A stretch of 64,000 bases of DNA. Source: Linnemannia schmuckeri. Taxonomy: Eukaryota; Mortierellomycota; Mortierellomycetes; Mortierellales; Mortierellaceae. Numbering within the stretch: position 1 is the stretch's first letter; every line of letters begins with the position of its first letter. Shown in pieces: positions 20,266-33,129 of the stretch. Position numbers and translations under genes: made by a program. Below the pieces are notes generated by a model. That model was given only the letters and a program-made list of their open reading frames with translations. It ran no database searches and was not told the DNA's origin. Where the stretch lies: assembly GCA_029449235.1 (NCBI GenBank), contig JANATG010000004.1, positions 2,728,001-2,792,000 of the forward strand, given 5' to 3'.

Positions 20266-23200
20266 CTACTCTCCACGCTCAAGTCGATACTGAGCCTCCT
20301 CACCAGGCGCATAAATCAGCCCTCCAACACTGGCCTTGGAAGTCTTGCCATCCAAATACGCACCCTCCGTCGCCACCACAATCCCGCGGTTCCGCAGTTT
20401 GTCAATCTCAGCCTGCATAAGCCCTCTTTCATCCATCGGCAGCCAGACAGGCTTTTGAACGTTGTAAATTGCAGGGTGGCAGTATGCCCGGTCCTGTAAA
20501 CGCACCAGCTCTGGATCTTCCTCCGTTACCTCGGGCCATGGTCCTCCTCCATTTCCTGAATTATTGCTGTTGTGGGTGTCGTGTCGATCTATGAATGATG
20601 CAGGACGATCGATGTTATGGTTGTGGATGTTGATGTTGTTGATGCTGTGGTTGAACGACGCAGGACGGGCATATGTTACAGGACGGTCGTGCAACGAAGC
20701 GGGGCGTGAGTTGATAGGACTCTGAGTCGCGAACCGTACAAGGTGACCTTGACCCGACAGGCGTGTGATATCGTCCTCGGACTGGTAACGCCTCTGCTGC
20801 TGATGAAAATCATGAGGCAACATATGATGCGACCCATCCTTGGATCTCCACTCTCGACTGTCGTACGAAATATTGGGGCGCAAGAACTGATCCGGGTGCA
20901 GGTGGCTCATATCGATCGTCGCGTAATGATGTGGTGGCTGAGGATCAAAGTGAGATGAAGGAGGCGTCGATGAATCGAAATCCATAGTATAGGCTCTATG
21001 ATGAAGATCCATCCTCGTCCTGTTCTCCTGAGGTTGTGCTTGGAGATGATCCAGAGGTGACGAAATACTTCCAGCAGTAGGGGCCCTGTTGGATGTAAGG
21101 TTCTTGCTCGACAGGTTCTCAAGCGTCATGATAGTCCCGTCTCCACTGGGTCGCCCAGCATCCTCCTGGTAGTGTGGTTGTTCCTGCTGGTCGTGCTTCT
21201 TTGACTTGAGCTTCTTCTTCTCATCTCCATCTGTGACATTTCCGTGTCGATCCACGTGAAGGTCCTTGGAGAACAGAGCCACAGGCAAAAAGGTGACCAG
21301 GGGGTCAAAGGCCTCGTTCATGTTGCTGAGCGAGAGGGCGGTACAGGCAAACAAGATGATCGTCAAGACCAGAAGGGGGACCGCGTTGAAGGCAGTCTGC
21401 CTTAGAACAAAAATTCCAAACAGCGTAATTTCGCAAATAAAGATCCCTGTAAAAACTTGCTTGACGGCCTTAGGGAACGCCAGGCCTCCAGTCTCGATCG
21501 GTTGGTTGTAGACGTAAAGGAACTGGTGACGGTAGACAAAATAATAGACCGTAAAGTAAAAGGTCACAAAGGGCAGGATCAGGGGCGCAAGAGTTGAGTA
21601 GACGATCCCGATACAGAAAATTAGAGTCTGCTGGGGGAAGAGGACTCCATAGTTGACTGACTCGAGTCGACCCTGAACATCCCATATCTGACGAGGACTC
21701 TTGGCCATGAGATGGGTGAATAAAAAGTTGAGCAACAGTGGTGCGATCTGAAGTAGCTCCAAAGCCGGTCCGGTGAATCCGCGCAACAGAACATAGTTGA
21801 TAAAGAAGGCCGATGACCTGGGGAGGTTCTCCGCGATCAACTTGACAATATCATCCAGCTTGAAGCCGTTCTTTTCGAGTTGGTGGTAGGTTCCAAGGAA
21901 TCCATTTGTCAGGGTCGAAATAAGAAGCACATTGACGACCAGAAAGAGAAAGTACTTGGACATCACTGAGTGAGTAATGGCACTGTGTCGAACATGTCCT
22001 TCGTAGGTCGCCATGGTCGTCAGAATAACGGGAAGCAAGGCCATGAGTCCAGCAAGCATCAGTGGTGGAATAATACCCTCAACGAGAGGAATCACTGCTG
22101 GGGGCAGACGCTCCAAGAAGGCGAGAAATGAAAACGCGTCGACCAAAACTGACAAACTGGAGATACTAGCAATGAACAGCGTAGGGATGGTCCAGAACAG
22201 GATCATAGCCGTTGAAACTGCGAGGATGATCAGACGACGACCTTTGGTGACGACTGTGCTCAGATTCATGTTGTCCCACACGACATCTAGGGGCGAAATC
22301 TCCGAATACATAGGCGCCATGCGGAAAGGTTTGGGGTGAACAACCGTCTGTACAGCACTGTGAGCGCCAAACTGGCTGTTGAACTGGATAAAAGCTGAGT
22401 TGAGAGATTTGAGAGATCCGGTTTGTTGTGCTGATTCGATTTCATAGTTGAGGTGAGCAAGTCGTTCCGTATAATAGTTGATGAGATCGACCTTCTTGCC
22501 CCAATATGGGATTCCTGAAACTCTGCCAAGAGGTCGTACTGGATCCTTGAAGTCGGGGTTTTTTTGCGCCTTTTTACTGTATGCTGATCGAATATAGTTG
22601 TACTCTGCCATTTCCAGCTTCGGTACAAGTTCATCCCGCTCCTTGCATAGCTTCAAAATATCCTTCGGGTGTCTATGATGGGGGTAATCAAGTAAGTTAG
22701 AGGGTTGACTGGTTACATAAAAAGCAATTGAGGAAAGCAGTAAATGAAGTAGTACCTGTTGAGCCAAATTTTGGACACACCGCCAGGGAATCGGTCAAAA
22801 ATATCAAAGAGTGCCTCCTCGGTGTTCAAGCCCTCAGGGATAGCAGTGACGAGGATGGTGGTTGACTGAGGTGTTTTGTTATGACGAGCGCTCATAAGGT
22901 AAGCATGACGCCGCTGAGTATATTCCCGCATCTCCCGCCACAGTAATGCAATCGATGAGCCTAAGAGAGAATGTCATAACAATCAGTGGAAGAAGGTCGT
23001 ATTATTTTGCTATGGTCCATGTATCAGGCGAATAATTTTCAATCGCACATAAAAAATGGGTCTGAGAACAAACAGAAATTGTTTTTGGGAGTTATAATTA
23101 CCACAAAAGAGGTAGGTCAAGATAAGATGGAACCAAAGACGCCAGCCCTTATTGACATTTCCGATAGTCATTGCCAATAGTTCGCCTACATTGCCACCTC

Positions 23201-23380
23201 CAGTCAGATTGATTGGAATAAGGCTAGGGATTGCCAAGAGCGTGCATCCTGCAAAGAGCATTCTAATTGTCAAAAAGATAAGCGTGTGTCGCACAAAGTT
23301 CCTTTGTTAGATCATTTTTTTCTTTTGTCGCACACGATCAGGTCCCTTGATTTTCCATTTTCCTTTCGTGCATTGCTTTC

Positions 23381-23411
<31 letters not shown>

Positions 23412-24509
23412 GGGTTATGCATCATCATCGCCATCATCAACTGTTAGCATCGATATTTTTCTCACTCCGTCCTCCTGATTCCTGCTCCATGCTGTTTCTT
23501 TTTTGTTTTTCTTCCATATCCCTTTTATTGTACACTTACGCGCTCATTCGGAGGAAACGCAAGAACATGTAAGCATCCAGTCCGACCTTCTCCAACAGCT
23601 CCGTGTCCTTGACCTTGAACGATGCCGTGATCCAACTGAACGCTCCAGGAGGCAACGGCGGGGATCGAATGCTAACAGGAAGAAAGAATGGTTTTCACCA
23701 CCATCGTAGAAAAGACAGAGGAGGACGAAAGAAGTTAGTACCTTGTGAGGTCTCATGTATTTTTTTTAGGCTGATTATTGTGATAGGGCTGTTTTGGAGC
23801 GAAAAAAGTGGAAGCCTGGGGGAAGAGGGGCAAAGGAGGAATTCAGTTCCGGTGCTAGCGGAGAGGGCCTTGTGTCCATGATCTTTTCCCATGCAAAGGG
23901 AAATAAGATGCGAGATAAAAGATATGCGGGAGCAGTGGGAGAATAAGCAAGGGGTGCAATGGAGAAGGGCGATGGTGGAGATGACCTTCAATGTATGCAT
24001 GTCTCTCTGATTGTTGTTCAGAAGTGTGTTCTTCCTGTGTATTGTCCAGGTTTGATCTGATCCTGTTGATTATAACGATGACTATGTTTCAGACCTGGAT
24101 ACCGTCCATCTACCATCAATTAAAAATCATGTATCCTGTCTTCCGAGTAACGTAGATGGATGAAGGGTCCCGGCAAAGTTGGAGGGGTAGATGGACGGTG
24201 TGGTCAATACATGGTAACACGGTGTTGGTGTATCCCTGCTGTCCTCCTGCATTTTGATTTGAATCCATTTTCTGCCTTTTGTTGGGCATTTGTTTGCCGA
24301 TCAGAGAATTAGACTTACTCTTTGGTCACCAAGTAGGTTCTTGGTTGGTAGATCTTTTTGCTCCAGTGCCGTACAAATAAGAAGGCAACAAAGATACCCG
24401 CGCCGACAGCTGTGTTGAAGAACAAGGCCGAGGTAAAGGCCTTGATGGTTGTCTCGGCTCCATGCTGGTCATTATTAGACCCTGTTGAATTTGCGCCGTT
24501 GTTGTTCAT
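20266..24509 (-). CDS. CSC1: CSC1/OSCA-type calcium-permeable stress-gated cation channel
   Basis: Five exons (24509-24319, 23671-23540, 23262-23102, 22960-22756, 22672-20266) encode 1031 residues. The N-terminal segment has a first membrane helix (TAVGAGIFVAFLFV), then GLDAYMFLRFLRMS and MLFAGCTLLAIPSLIPINLTG, the RSN1 transmembrane module. The cytosolic loop (~185-390) carries the RNA-recognition-like fold start TTILVTAIPEGL and the conserved WDNM. The seven-helix pore module follows, with PPLMLAGLMALLPVI, LLRGFTGPALELLQIAP and YVYNQPIETGGLAFPKAVKQ. The last ~290 residues are polar and His/Ser-rich, probably a disordered regulatory tail. Family members are plasma-membrane channels opened by membrane tension or hyperosmotic stress and related to TMEM63 and TMC. 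Every intron junction restores frame and family sequence. Intron 1 contains a 14-bp inverted repeat. Confidence 0.92.
24101..24199. repeat. 14-bp perfect inverted repeat inside CSC1 intron 1
   Basis: ACCGTCCATCTACC at 24101-24114 is the exact reverse complement of GGTAGATGGACGGT at 24186-24199, with a 71-nt loop. It lies within the 647-nt first intron of CSC1 and could form a stem in the pre-mRNA. Confidence 0.85.
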
Positions 24510-26011
24510 AAATCTATATGTGCAGTGCTTGTTGTAAGAGTGAAGGAGAAAGAGGGTATAAAAGGAGTGTCTGATTGGTGGCTGGGTGGTTGCACAGTGA
24601 GAGAAAGAGTGGAGGAAAGAGGATGGGGTGCGAGAGTGAGAAAGAAAGGTAGAGTCTGAGTACTCTTTTGTTGCTGTTTTTTGCTGATGTAAAAGGTTGC
24701 TTGTGGAGGTATTGCTCTCGTTGTGGTTGGTGTTAGTTGTGAGGTTAAGAGAGAGAAAGCTGAGTATGGAGGAGTTGCAGATCAGTTAAATGAGAGATGT
24801 GAGTGAATGAATGGGGAGTGATGTACAAGTGCGAGAAGGAGAATGAATAAATGAATGAATGAATGAACGAATTAGTGAATGAGAGTCGAGAGTAGGGAGG
24901 GTGTATTAAAGTGTAGAGAGGAAAGAAGTGAAGAAGAGTAAAAGAAGAATAAAGAAGGACGACTTAAAGGGAAAGGCAATTCGACGGTATCGCTCCCTTG
25001 TTCGTCATGTTTTGGTGGCACTTCCTTCTTTTTATGCTCACGATTCGGGACAGATAGAGGGAATCAAACTAAGGAAGAAGAAAGAAACAGAAAAAAGTCA
25101 GCCAGGGAACATCACTCAGTGTCGGTGGAGAAACGAGAACAGCAACTCAGCCTCGATAGGGAACAGTAACAAACTTGTCTTTATACTCAATAACGATGAA
25201 TGATGACCGCACTCATGAATAAGATAGATGATGATAGTGATGATGAGGACGATCCCTCGCCTCCCTCCCTCGTCTCCTGTTCTCCGCTACACCTTTTTGA
25301 TCCACTTTTGATCTGTGGTACCCTCCATCCCTTAAAGTTGCAATTAGGCCAAGTGCATTATTAACTCGCTTGATCTACGTATGCCCTATTGATGTAGTAA
25401 TGTACCACAACCACACCATGCCTTTCAACGCCCGCACTTTTCGCAGGCTGTATTTCCCCTAAAATAAACTGCTCTACAAAAACGCCTCGTTTTGGCACCT
25501 GCCTCCATGCATTTACTACATAACACACTCCATTCAAAAGCTGTCCATGATATCCAGCATCTTAATCGCTTACCGAAAGTAAATCACGGAGATGAAAAAA
25601 AGCACGTCAGGCTCAACTTGTATGTACTTGCCCTCTTCCATGGCCCCCTATCGAGGGATACAGGAATCTAGGAATCTATTATGATCAAGTCATGACGAAC
25701 AATCATAAATAAATAAGTCTTCCACTCCCCATGCATGGAATGTTGCTGACCTACATTTTGTATCCAGATCCTAAGCGTTTTCTCTCTTTCTTTCTCTCGC
25801 TATTCTCGGTGCTAATGGAAGCTTCGACACTCACACAGGGAAAATAGAGAATGTTCAGTTTCACATTCTCTTTCATCCAGTCACGATCAGCGGACAATCG
25901 TTTTCCCCAATGGACGTGTTTCAGTCAACTTCTGTGACATCACCATTCCGATCAGGCTTCAAAGACAGGTGTCAGGTCGCCAGGACGGAAACCCGCGTTT
26001 AATCATTTCAT

Positions 26012-26046
<35 letters not shown>

Positions 26047-26083
26047 TTCGCGATTGTTGGTTTGATATTCAAAAATGCATGTG
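24510..26083. other. Intergenic: CSC1 promoter and GDH2 3' flank
   Basis: No gene seen in about 1.6 kb. The CSC1-proximal part is purine-rich on the plus strand, with a (GAAT)n run near 24842-24868. The GDH2-proximal end has a 31-nt poly-A tract (26014-26044). Confidence 0.6.
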
Positions 26084-26089
26084 TTTATT
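26084..26089 (-). terminator. GDH2: Poly(A) signal AATAAA of GDH2
   Basis: AATAAA on the minus strand about 70 nt downstream of the GDH2 stop codon. Confidence 0.55.
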
Positions 26090-26158
26090 TCATGGGTATG
26101 TACAAAAGGGAAGAAGTTTGATTTGTTATCACAAAGCGCACTCCAAAAAGAGCACGAT

Positions 26159-29100
26159 TTACTGCTGGGCCTTGAGGGAGTAAGGGGAGATGAACTCAAA
26201 GAAGGCAAACTGGCTGGGCTCGGTACCATATTTGTACACGAAGCGCGAAGCCAAGTACGAGCCAAAGATGGCACGGACATAGTTCTCGGGGACACGCTTC
26301 ATAAGGGTCTCAAGACCGACCTGCTTCAACAACATGTTGGGGAAGGCCTCCTCGAGCACAACCTTACGAAGGGCCAAGTTGTCCCAGAGCGAGGTCTGCT
26401 GCAAGTTCTCGTTCAACTTGACAATGGCCAAGGACAAGTCATCGGACAAGATGGAGCGGGGGGTCTTGGTGCGCTGGTGCTCGCGCCAGAGGGCCTCAAA
26501 CTCGAGCTGGGCGTTGCGCTCGATGATGGTCTGGACCTCCTTGACGTACTCCTGGTAGAAGGCAGGGATGTGGTCAGCGGTGACCTGCATGTGCTCGGCG
26601 AACTCCTCGTCGTTGAAGGACAAGGCGGCGAGAACCTCGAGAGAAGACGAGGTGACACCTCCCTTGTTGGCAGAGGCATCCTTGAAGACGACAGCGCCGG
26701 CACGCTCGAGACGGAGACGGGCCTCCTGGGTGAAGAAGAGGTTGGCACCCTCGACAATGTACTTGAAGCGGGGGTGGTTGTCGGCATCGAGAAGACGGCC
26801 GACGTTCTGGAGATCGACAGACTCGGGGCGACCACCGCAGGGGACAAAGACCTCAGTCTTGACCATGGGGTTCAAGTGGAAGTTGTTGCGGAACGAAAGA
26901 CCGTCGTCAATGATCTCACCCGATGGCAACTTGACGTTGACCTCATCGACAAGGACACGGAATCCCTTGGGGGAGAGCTTGGAGATGTCAAAGTTGGAGA
27001 TCATAAGACGGTTCTCGGCAAGGCGGGCCAACTCGGTACGGTCAATACCCTCAGAGTCGTACAAGACTCCGGAACCATCGACAATACCGCAGGTCTTGTC
27101 CTTGGAGATCTTGATCTCGTTCGATCCGAGATCACCATCGGGACCTCCGGTCTGGAGCTTAGCAACGTTCTCCTCCTTGAGGCCGAGCTTACGGTAGATA
27201 CCCAAGACGTACTGGTGGACCGAGCGGGTGGTCATACCGTAGGTGTCGTGGGGGATACCTCCGAGAGACTGGGACTTGCCGGTGGTGAAGGCCTTCCAGA
27301 AGGAGGCACCGCGCTCACGGGCATGAGCAGAGGCCCAGTCCATGTAGTCGGCGGTACCCTCATCGGGTCCAAAGAAGAGAATCTCGGGCTTCTTGTAGAG
27401 GTCAACAATGCGCTCCTTGATACCGGGGGTCTCGCCGAGGATCAAAAGGTCCAAGATGGCATCGACGTACTTCTCGAAAGCGACCAAAGCCTTGTCCTGC
27501 TGGTTGACATCCAAAAGGATAGTACCCTTGGAACCGCCCTCGGGGATATCCTTGTTCTTGCGCTGCTGGGTGGCGGCAAGGGCATAGTTCTCGTCGAAAA
27601 GCGAGCGCAAGTTGATCGAGTAGGCCTCACGGTTGCGGGAGCGGATGATACGGATACCACCACGGGCAACGTCACGGAAACGAAGGTGGAAACCACGGAA
27701 CTCGGAACCGATGACGAGGAACATGCCGAAGAGCTTGGTGGGGTACTCGATCTCGGGCAAGAAGGAGGGGTCCATGCGGAAAGAGAGAGCGACCTTGGTG
27801 GGCTGGTAAAAGTTGGTCTTCAAAACGTGCTTGTTGAAGATGAGGAAAGACTCAAAGACCATGAGCTCGTGCGAGTTGGAGGTGGTGCGGCGGATCTTGT
27901 CGTAGAGCTCCTCATCGGTCAAGACGGTGTCAGTGCGGAGACGCTGGTAGGAGAGGGTAGGGGTCAGTGAGTTCACGGCAGGGTTGACGTAGTGGATCAT
28001 GGCAAAGTTGATGTAAAGCAACTTGACGAGCTCGGGGTAGGTCTTGATGATCTCGAGGATGTAATCACGGGTGAAGGTGTCGGTGCGGAGACGCTTCTTC
28101 ATCTTGGAGAGGACATCCTGATGGTTAGAGTTGGACGAGTCGAGGATGTTGACAAGCGAGGTGTACTCGGATCCGAGACGGTTGAGGAAGTGCTGAGCAA
28201 AGATCCAGCCGATGTAACCGTAGATCGACTCCTGGACAGAGAGCTTGTTGGTCTGGAAGAAAGACTGGAGAGGGGTGGTGGGCAAGCAGTAGATGAGCGA
28301 GGCCTCCTTGATGATCTGGTGGATCGAGTGCTCAATTGGGGGAGCAGTCGACTTGGGAATCTGGTTGAGGTAGAGGGAGACGATGGTGATGCCGTTGGAG
28401 AATTGCTCGACGTACTTGCGAGTCGAGTAGAGGTCATAGTAGTGGTACAAGTCCGAGATGGCGGAGAAGAACGACTGAGTGGTCTGCTGCTTGTAGGCGA
28501 TGACGAGGCGGCGCTCGCGAGAGCCCTCGACCTCGAACATTTCGATGACGGGTCCAGTGCGGGCAAGAGCAGTCTTCATAACATCGGAGTAGATCTCGAG
28601 GGTGTTCTCGGTGGCCTTCTCAAGGAACGACTTGTCCGAGGTCTCACGGATGTCAGACTCCTGCTCCTTGGTGGGGGTGGGGTTGACGAACGAGCACTGG
28701 CGGACAAAGTAAGTGCGGAGCTGAGTCGACGAGGAGGAAGAAACAGTTCCCTTGGAGCGGTACGACTCCAAGCGGTAAGCACGCTCAGTGTTGCTCACAT
28801 CGAGGTACTTGGCATCGATTCTATTGGATGGTAGGGAATGGCAACAAGGAATAAATAAATTAGTTTTCTGATGGGATGATTCAGGTTCAATTGGTTGTGC
28901 TCGGGTACATGAAAAAGGAAAGTTACCTCTTCTCGTGCTGGGGTCCCTGGAGCTGGGAGACACCGGGGCGGGAGGTGTGAATGTAGACGGCGCCCTCGTC
29001 GGTCTCGCGCTCGAGGTTGATCTCGAGGCCGTTGTCGTTCTTGGTGTAGGCAAAGATCTTGGCTCCGTACAGGGCCATGATGTGGTTGGCAATCGACTCG

Positions 29101-29547
29101 ACGGACTCGGAGGCAAAGTACATGTCGTCAATTCCCAAGTTTCTATTCGTCACATAATACGCAATTGAAAGGGGTCGTTGGTTAGTCGCCTTTTTTTCTC
29201 TTTTTTTCTCTTTTTTTCTCTTTTCTGTTCTGCTGCCGCCTTTTTTTTTCTTTCTGTTGCATTCTTTCCCCTTCTGAAGCGGAGTTGATTACAACAAAAA
29301 AAAAAAAAAAGAAAATGATGATGCCCACTACAAATTTCGCAATTTCATAAGAAGCAAAGACATACCCGTAGAACCAGGAGACCTCGTTCTCGGCAAGGGC
29401 GGCAGGGATGAAGGCCTTCTCGGAGAGGTACTCAGTGACCTGGACCATCTGGGCCTGCTTTCCGGAGAAGGCATTCTCGATGTAACCCGAAGTGTCCTTG
29501 ACGGTGTGGGTCTGGGGAACGGGGGAAGTCTCTGCAGCAACAGTCAT
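26159..29547 (-). CDS. GDH2: NAD-specific glutamate dehydrogenase (large type)
   Basis: Three exons (29547-29366, 29142-28927, 28820-26159) encode 1019 residues, close to the ~1000-1090 of fungal Gdh2. Conserved blocks include NLGIDDMYFASESVESIA near the N-terminus, the catalytic-domain stretch FRDVARGGIRII, EGGSKGTILLD, FFGPDEGTADYMDWA, the dinucleotide-binding GGPDGDLGSNEI, and VEGANLFFTQEARLRLE. It oxidises glutamate to 2-oxoglutarate and ammonium with NAD+, feeding the TCA cycle when amino acids serve as carbon or nitrogen source. No obvious mitochondrial presequence is seen (start MTVAAETSPVPQ), so its compartment is open. Codon use is strongly biased to G/C-ending codons (AAG, GAG, GTC), as in highly expressed genes, and this creates long spurious antisense frames. 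Confidence 0.95.
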
Positions 29548-32500
29548 TTTGTGTTTTTGTGTGATTAAGGGAGGTGGTATATGCTAGGAGTGAATGGGGT
29601 CTATGTGTGATGAATTTACAAATGCAAGAAAGAAAAACAAAAAAGAACAAGGAAGAAGAGGAATGCTATGGAGGGGTAGAGGGAGAGAGAGGGGGAGAGA
29701 AAAGGCGAAAGATGTCGAGTGAAGGGGTGAAAAAGGTGAAGAGAGGTGGGATGATGAACAAGTAAGAGGAAGAAAAAAGAAAAAAGGTGCGGATCCTCTT
29801 TCCTTTTAAACCATTGCCTTCCTCAGAGGAATGAATAGCAAGAATTGAATAAGTAATGTCGACAAGAAAGCGAGACCATCAGTGAACTAGCCCTTTCTTT
29901 CTTATTTTCTTTTGACCGATCAGAATATGTTACTGTTATGGATGAATGAGTGAATGACATGACCATTCACCCAGTCAAATGTAATAATAAAGTTGGAAAA
30001 CGATGATTATTCAATTGTTTCTTTTATTCACTTTCAATTCTCTGGGGACAAGAAGGAGTTCTTTTTTTTTTTTTTACTTCTCGACCCAACTCTCGATTTC
30101 CTTTTTGAATTTCGTGGGAAGAACAAAAAAGGAACAACGGTCAACTTTGCTCTCTTCATTCACTACTCTATTATTACCCTTCTCTTCAACAGATGTAAAC
30201 AAACTGCCCCACATTATTCCCTCTTCGGCATTTGTCAATTCTCCAGCCTAAACAACAACGATGACTCTTACTTCTGGCCCTTTCTTTTTTTTTTTTTTTT
30301 TTTTTTTTTTACGCACAAGAACTGTCATCCGTTATTTGGTCCGTGGCTATGAAAAAAACTCATCTCCTCCCTCCACTTCTTTGGCATCTAAAATAGCATA
30401 CATCTTTCCCAAGACAAACCCTTGATGTCTCCAAAGACAATCACCAACAACCAAAAAAAAAAAAGCCTTTGACTTACTTTCGCAGGTTGCCCGCCTACTT
30501 TCCTTCATTCAATTGAAGCAACTGAGAGTGAAAAAAAATGAAAAAAAGACTTCTCTCTCTGAAGTAAAAAGAGTGAGAAAAAATAGTAGCCGTGGACAGG
30601 AAGGGGGAGTGAACCAGCACACACGGAACCAGCTTCTGATTGGTCCCCGCCTTTTTTCGATTTTTTTTTTTTTTGGCTCGACAATTGTAACTCTCGCTCA
30701 CATACCTCCTTCATCCTGGTTCCTGAATACTCATCCCACCCTTTTCTCTTCACTGCAGGAGGACACTCCATCCATACACGATTCAGGAAGCGAGTTGTAA
30801 AGGGGTTTGGTTGGGCGATCTCGAGTTTTTTTTTTCGATTCCAGCCAAGTCGAAGAACAGTTACTCTTCCTCCCTTCTTTAGTCGAGTTGCAAGCAGCAA
30901 ATAAAAATAAACGAAACCAGATCCACTTCTCCCCACGCACTTCAATCCAATGATACCAGTAAACAAACAAGACGAAAGAAAAGAACGCAGCCGTGTCTAT
31001 TCTTGTTGAATTGCGATTCCTCTTTTCTCGCCATCTCTCAATCTATTGTTGTGCGATGCTTGCTTTTGTTTTGAGTGAACAAGTCTACTACTCGGGGTCG
31101 AACGTGCCTCAAACGAAAGGATGAACTTCATTAAGTGAAGCCGGCATTTCCCAACAAATGCAAGTTACAAGTTTGTTTCGCGCTAGAAAAAAAGGAGAGG
31201 ACACGAGAAAAAAAAAAGGCGAGCGGACCATTGTAGACAGGAAGCAATACTATTTTCCTTTTCTCCACTGTACCTCCTTCCCTTTTTACTCTTTCACCAT
31301 TGCCCCACCATCGATGGATTTGTTTTTGATCTCACAACATGTCGCTATTACAACCCCAGCAACCATTGAGGTCGCATCTTGTTTGTTCTTTTGTTGGCTT
31401 CTTTTTTCCTCCATGGGTCGCGCTTTCATTTTTCTTTTTGTTTATTGAACTTTTACCCTTAGACCACATCCTTGCACGACACTAAAAAGAAGGGTTGAGA
31501 GAAAAAGGTGTTGTGTGTGTGAAGGGGATGAAGGGACAGACAGAGTGGAAGTTTCAAACTCCATCGTTTTCCTTTTGCCCTTCCTCAATTTTCAATCTCC
31601 ACAACCAAAAAGTAAAAAATAGGTTCGCTTTTTTGTTTGTTTTTCTCTCGTTTGTTGTTTGTGCTGTATGCGTGTAATAATTGAATGGCATTCAGGCGAG
31701 GGCCAAGAGGGCGGGCAGTGACAGAAACGAGAAATGAAATTTTGGGCCCGCATTTCTTTTTATTTTGTGGGGAAGTGAAGGCAAAAACACAAAAAAAAAG
31801 CGTTATTTTTTTTTTTTGTTGGATGGCTCAGGCTCAGGCCACCATCCTCGTTCTTATTACTACTTTGGTTGTTTTTACTTGCTAATGCTTACAGGGTCAT
31901 CTTCTACCTTCCTTCGTCTTCGTGTCCTAAGCCGCAACTAGTATATTTCTCGTCAAACGCAAATGAGTACAAGTAAGAAAAGAACAAATGAGAAGAAAAA
32001 AAAAAGGATGATGCAAGAGGCGATATGTCATTTTCCTGTTGTTGACAGGAATGACTCGCCAGCACAAAATAACAGGCTTGGTCCTGTTACTACGTGGCCC
32101 CACATACCTGCGTGGGCAAAAAGAGGGAAATAAAGTATAGAAAAGTGGGGGAGCACTGAACAAAGAAAAAGGACATGTCTTGGAGTGGAGTTCCTCTACA
32201 TTAAAAACCTAAGGATACCCTTTTTGGGGTCTTCCGCTTTTTTTTTGTCCTTTTGAACCTATTTAATACTCAGGTATTCAATACCTAGGTACCCATTCCA
32301 ATACCAAGATGACGAGGATGAGTACCGTCTTTTTTTTGTTGTCCCTTTTTTTTTCTCTAGACTCATAGACAGGTCCCCATAACGCCATTCCTGCCACTCG
32401 CTGCAACTGCAATTGAATAGGAAAGAGATAGTTATTCCAGTCGATCTATAAGCGAGCACTGACTACGTACCCTTTACCACATCGCATTACACTGAGACAC

Positions 32501-33129
32501 GCTTGACGAACATGGTACCCCGTTGTTTTTCATCACCCCTATCCCACTTTTGTTTTCGTCTCCATTGACTCACTTGACTAAACACCCTCTTTTTACTCAT
32601 AGCTACAATGAGCTATCCAAGAGTTGTGAATTGAAAACAATGGTGTGGTTGCACACATCCAATACGGTAAAGATCCCTTTAGAAGGCTTAAGCAAATCCC
32701 ACCCTTTTTTTTATTTGGAAAGGCGTGGCTGTTGAAACCAGTCTAGTATTTGTCGATCGATCTGCCCTGGGTCCATTGTTGTTAGAGAAGAGAAGAAGAG
32801 AACAAGAAGGGAAGGAGGAGTGGGCGTGGGAGTAGAGTGAGACGTCTGTGCATCCTTAATCGATGATGTGCAGGAGGCACGCAACAATTATTCTTGAAAA
32901 AATGCGGGGGAGGATGAGAGGGATTCGACAGGGCTGAGAGTGACAGCGAGACAGACGGGGCTGTAAGAGGGGCTGGATGTGAACGTGGCTTGCCTCCATA
33001 AGGAAATCGAGTCTATGACACACACACATAGACCGTGGGGACGACTGATCGACTTCGCACTTTCGTGAATCCCATCAGTCACTCACACTCTTCACAACCA
33101 TCTCTCGAATCATCGCACCCTCATCCACC
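29548..33129. other. Intergenic, 3.6 kb between divergent GDH2 and cobalamin adenosyltransferase genes
   Basis: No supported gene on either strand; open frames are low-complexity Phe/Leu/Lys-rich. It has a poly-T tract at 30285-30310 and a small palindrome (GGTATTCAATACC, 32273-32285). It presumably holds both promoters, and a non-coding transcript cannot be excluded. Confidence 0.55.

Noticed and set aside
26075..28834. Long open frames (631 and 280 codons) on the plus strand over GDH2
   Set aside because: They lie exactly antisense to conserved GDH2 exons and arise from its G/C-ending codon bias; the Leu/Gly/Glu/Val-rich products show no family features.
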